DNA of 17,083 bases from an uncultured Saprospiraceae bacterium. Lineage in GTDB: Bacteria; Bacteroidota; Bacteroidia; Chitinophagales; Saprospiraceae. The notes beneath the pieces are model-generated. The model saw only the letters and a list, made by a program, of their open reading frames with translations. It was not told the origin of the DNA and made no database searches. The DNA is taken from assembly GCA_938039305.1 (NCBI GenBank), contig CALHUZ010000396.1:1-17083 (forward strand), written 5' to 3'. Shown here piece after piece: positions 14,509-17,083 of this stretch. Made by a program: the position numbers and the translations under genes. Numbering within the stretch: the first letter of the stretch is position 1; each line of letters starts with the position of its first letter.

Positions 14509-16782
14509 ATGCCATTTGATTTAGATATGATCCAAGCACATTATAAGAGCTTGGCGAAAAAGATAGAAGATGCTAAAAAGGTCCTTGGGAGACCAATGAC
14601 ACTTGCAGAGAAAATACTGTATAGCCACCTTCACGAGGAGTCCCCTTTGAAAAACTTTAAAAGAGGAAAAGACTATGTCTTTTTTGCAAACGATCGTGTT
14701 GCCATGCAAGATGCAACAGCTCAGATGGCATTGTTACAATTTATGATGGCTGGCAAAAGTAAAGTTGCCGTTCCATCCACTGTGCATTGTGATCACTTGA
14801 TTCAGGCCAAAATAGGTGCAGATGAGGATTTGCAAAATGCAATGAATACAAGTAATGAAGTATTCAACTTTTTAGAATCGGTATCTGATAAGTATGGCAT
14901 TGGATTTTGGAAGCCAGGAGCAGGGATTATACATCAAGTGGTTTTAGAAAACTATGCTTTCCCAGGAGGAATGATGATCGGTACAGATTCTCATACAGTC
15001 AATGCTGGAGGATTGGGTATGGTTGCCATAGGAGTCGGAGGAGCCGATGCAGTAGATGTTATGGCAGGTATGGCTTGGGAGCTTAAGATGCCTAAGTTAA
15101 TAGGAGTAAAGTTGACAGGAAAGTTGTCAGGTTGGTCAGCACCAAAAGATGTAATACTAAAAGTGGCAGATATCCTTACAGCGAAAGGAGGGACAGGCGC
15201 TATAGTAGAATACTTTGGAGAAGGGGCTGATTCGATGAGTTGTACTGGGAAAGGTACTATCTGTAACATGGGTGCGGAAATAGGAGCTACGACTTCAACA
15301 TTTGGTTATGATGACAGTATGGATCGCTATCTAAGAGCTACTGATAGAGAAGAAATAGCAGACGCAGCGAATGGTATCAGAGAACATCTTACTGCGGATC
15401 CAGAATGCTACGCTAATCCAGAAAAATATTTTGATCAATTGATCGAAATCAATCTATCTGAATTGACACCTCTTATTAATGGTCCTTTCACACCAGATCT
15501 ATCAACTAAAGTTGGTTCTGATATGACTAAGATCGCAACAGATCGTGACTGGCCTCTTGATGTTGAGTGGGGACTTATAGGTTCGTGTACTAATTCTTCA
15601 TATGAGGATCTTTCTAGAGCAGCTTCGATAGCTCAACAAGCCATAGATAAAGGGCTTACTACAAAGGCGGAATTTGGTATTAATCCAGGTTCTGAACAAG
15701 TTCGGTATACCGCAGCGAGAGACGGATTAATAGAGACATTTGAAAAGTTGAATGCTAAGATATTTACTAATGCATGTGGTCCTTGTATCGGACAGTGGGG
15801 TAGATATAGCAATCCTAAGAATGCACCAAAGAATAGTATCATTCACTCTTTCAATAGAAATTTTGCGAAGAGAGCTGATGGTAATCCTAATACTCATGCA
15901 TTCGTAGCATCTCCAGAAATTGTTGCAGCTATTGCAATAGCTGGACGATTGGACTTTAACCCTATGAAGGACAAATTAGTCAATGCCAATGGCGAGGAAG
16001 TAATGCTCGAAGAGCCTACGGGCTTTGAGTTGCCACCTTTGGGTTTTGACGTAAAAGATAGAGGATATAATGCTCCAGCTGAAAATGGTGGAGACATCGA
16101 AATTAAAGTGAATCCTGCAAGTGAAAGAATTCAGCTTTTAACACCATTCGAACCTATTACTAAAGAAAGTATGATGGGGATGAGAACGTTGATAAAAGCG
16201 AAAGGAAAATGTACAACCGATCATATCTCTATGGCCGGGCCATGGTTAAGATTTAGAGGACACCTTGAAAATATCTCTGATAACTGTTACACCGGCGCGG
16301 TGAACTACTTTAATGAAGAGACAAATAAAGTCCTTAATTATGTAACCAATGAATATATGGGCGTTCCAGATTCTGCTAGAACATATCAGAAGGAAGGTAT
16401 TGCAACAGTTGTTTTTGGAGAAGAGAACTTGGGTGAAGGATCGTCAAGAGAACATGCAGCTATGGAACCAAGATTCCTTGGTGTTAATGCTGTGATCGTA
16501 AAGTCGTTTGCTCGTATCCACGAAACAAACCTTAAGAAGCAAGGCATGCTTGCTTTAACTTTTGCTTTCCCAAATGATTATGATTTGGTTCGTCAGGATG
16601 ACAAAGTGAGTATTCCAGATTTTAGTGATATGGCTCCTGGAGTACCTTTGACTGTAGTGTTGGACCATGCTGATGGAAGCTCTGACAGTTTTTCTGTTTT
16701 TCACTCATATAATCAAGCACAGATTGACTGGGTAAAAGCAGGTTCTGCACTTAATTTGATAAGTAAAGCAGCTGGAGTATAG
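14509..16782 (+). CDS. Aconitate hydratase, mitochondrial-type
   Basis: A 757-residue enzyme that interconverts citrate and isocitrate in the TCA cycle through a [4Fe-4S] cluster. Cluster ligands are Cys360 in GLIGSCTNSSYED and Cys423 and Cys426 in NACGPCIGQWGR; this spacing is nearly that of mitochondrial aconitase. GTDSHTVNAGGLG (about 163-175) and GEGSSREHAAMEPR (about 642-655), with the catalytic Ser and Arg, are intact. The length and motifs match the mitochondrial-type enzymes found in many Bacteroidota, not the longer AcnA or the AcnB forms. The gene stands alone: it has its own -7 element and a strong terminator, and no other TCA gene is adjacent. The start is ATG 14509, which begins MPFDLDMIQAHY in line with the family. 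No unusual feature is seen. Confidence 0.96.
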   Translation: MPFDLDMIQAHYKSLAKKIEDAKKVLGRPMTLAEKILYSHLHEESPLKNFKRGKDYVFFANDRVAMQDATAQMALLQFMMAGKSKVAVPSTVHCDHLIQAKIGADEDLQNAMNTSNEVFNFLESVSDKYGIGFWKPGAGIIHQVVLENYAFPGGMMIGTDSHTVNAGGLGMVAIGVGGADAVDVMAGMAWELKMPKLIGVKLTGKLSGWSAPKDVILKVADILTAKGGTGAIVEYFGEGADSMSCTGKGTICNMGAEIGATTSTFGYDDSMDRYLRATDREEIADAANGIREHLTADPECYANPEKYFDQLIEINLSELTPLINGPFTPDLSTKVGSDMTKIATDRDWPLDVEWGLIGSCTNSSYEDLSRAASIAQQAIDKGLTTKAEFGINPGSEQVRYTAARDGLIETFEKLNAKIFTNACGPCIGQWGRYSNPKNAPKNSIIHSFNRNFAKRADGNPNTHAFVASPEIVAAIAIAGRLDFNPMKDKLVNANGEEVMLEEPTGFELPPLGFDVKDRGYNAPAENGGDIEIKVNPASERIQLLTPFEPITKESMMGMRTLIKAKGKCTTDHISMAGPWLRFRGHLENISDNCYTGAVNYFNEETNKVLNYVTNEYMGVPDSARTYQKEGIATVVFGEENLGEGSSREHAAMEPRFLGVNAVIVKSFARIHETNLKKQGMLALTFAFPNDYDLVRQDDKVSIPDFSDMAPGVPLTVVLDHADGSSDSFSVFHSYNQAQIDWVKAGSALNLISKAAGV

Positions 16783-16838
16783 AGAATTATGCATTTCGCG
16801 GAAAGCGCAAATGTTAAAATTCATGTATTGAAAAAATT

Positions 16839-16863
16839 AATATATCATAATTATTGATATATT
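16839..16863. repeat. 9-bp AT-rich inverted repeat between aconitase and mscL
   Basis: AATATATCA (16839-16847) and TGATATATT (16855-16863) are exact reverse complements around a 7-bp AT spacer. The right arm overlaps a TAnnTTTG match at 16858-16865. It may be an operator, or chance in AT-rich DNA. Confidence 0.35.
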
Positions 16864-16865
16864 TG
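16858..16865 (+). promoter_or_regulatory. TAnnTTTG match upstream of mscL
   Basis: TATATTTG is an exact -7 match 64 bp before the mscL start. The nearest TTG on the -33 side (16828-16830) is 27 bp away, too far for good spacing. Transcripts from it would begin right at the terminator hairpin that follows, which makes a simple promoter role doubtful. Confidence 0.35.
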
Positions 16866-16871
16866 TGGCAC

Positions 16872-16910
16872 ATGCTGCATCCCAAGTGAAGGGGTGCAGC
16901 ATTTTTTTTT
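16872..16910 (+). terminator. Intrinsic terminator after the aconitase gene
   Basis: ATGCTGCATCCC (16872-16883) and GGGGTGCAGCAT (16891-16902) form a 12-bp stem with one T-G pair and a 7-nt loop, followed by a T run to 16910. It lies 89 bp after the aconitase stop codon and 19 bp before the mscL start. Confidence 0.9.
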
Positions 16911-16928
16911 AACGAAAATCAAATTATT

Positions 16929-17083
16929 ATGTGGAAAGAATTTAAGGATTTTATAATGACAGGCAACGTCTTAGACTTTGCTATTGCTGTAATCTTAGCA
17001 GGAGCTGTAGGGCTTGTTGTTAATGGATTTGTCAATGACATCATCATGCCTATCGTAGGTAATTTTGCTGGCGGAATTGATTT
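16929..17083 (+). CDS. mscL: Large-conductance mechanosensitive channel MscL (3' partial)
   Basis: The first 51 codons are present and the gene runs off the right edge. The sequence MWKEFKDFIMTGNVLDFAIA, then VILAGAVGLVVNGFVNDIIMP, is the classic MscL start: an amphipathic N-terminal helix (KEFKDFIMTGNVLDFAIAV) followed by TM1 with the small-residue gate region (AGAVGLVV) and the conserved FVNDIIMP. MscL is a homopentameric inner-membrane channel that opens under high membrane tension to release solutes during osmotic downshock. ATG 16929 starts just after the aconitase terminator, so mscL needs its own promoter or readthrough; the only -7 match nearby is at 16858-16865. Confidence 0.93.
   Translation, partial: MWKEFKDFIMTGNVLDFAIAVILAGAVGLVVNGFVNDIIMPIVGNFAGGID

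Overview
The window looks like chromosomal DNA of a Bacteroidota (Bacteroidetes) member, perhaps a Saprospiria-like lineage, though that finer placement is weak. The phylum call rests on exact TAnnTTTG -7 elements ahead of genes, an RprX/RprY-type two-component system, a NagZ/beta-lactamase fusion, a GCS2-CBS fusion protein, a mitochondrial-type aconitase and several short lipoproteins. Base composition is moderately AT-rich throughout. I see no mobile element, CRISPR array, tRNA or rRNA.

Left block (1-8666, all + strand): the 3' part of a multi-spanning GT-C/TMTC-like membrane protein with C-terminal TPRs; a secreted fusion of GH3 beta-N-acetylglucosaminidase (NagZ-like) and a serine beta-lactamase-type domain; a LolC/LolE-like permease; a small conserved-type hypothetical protein with its own good promoter; two tandem cyclophilin lipoproteins, the second carrying an extra PKD domain; and a ROK-family polyphosphate/ATP glucokinase. 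Most genes here are packed with gaps or overlaps of under 40 bp, so the theme is cell envelope maintenance (lipoprotein export, periplasmic folding, murein turnover).

Middle block (8699-12027): a minus-strand histidine kinase and OmpR-family response regulator pair (RprX/RprY-like), and a divergent exported protein with two PDZ domains and no protease. Both intergenic regions flanking the kinase gene carry the same composite GTTAA-N6-GTTAA (11-bp direct repeat), and the divergent region also holds a perfect 9-bp inverted repeat. I infer an autoregulated envelope-sensing circuit with the PDZ protein as a target.

The 438-bp gap 12028-12465 has no protein gene. It holds a strong intrinsic terminator pointing to the minus strand although neither flanking gene is on that strand, two further hairpins, and a CRP/FNR-like dyad. 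The simplest reading is an undescribed minus-strand small RNA of roughly 150-240 nt.

Right block (12466-17083, + strand): a GCS2-type ligase domain fused to paired CBS domains, aconitase with its own TAnnTTTG promoter and a textbook terminator, and the 5' part of mscL running off the edge.
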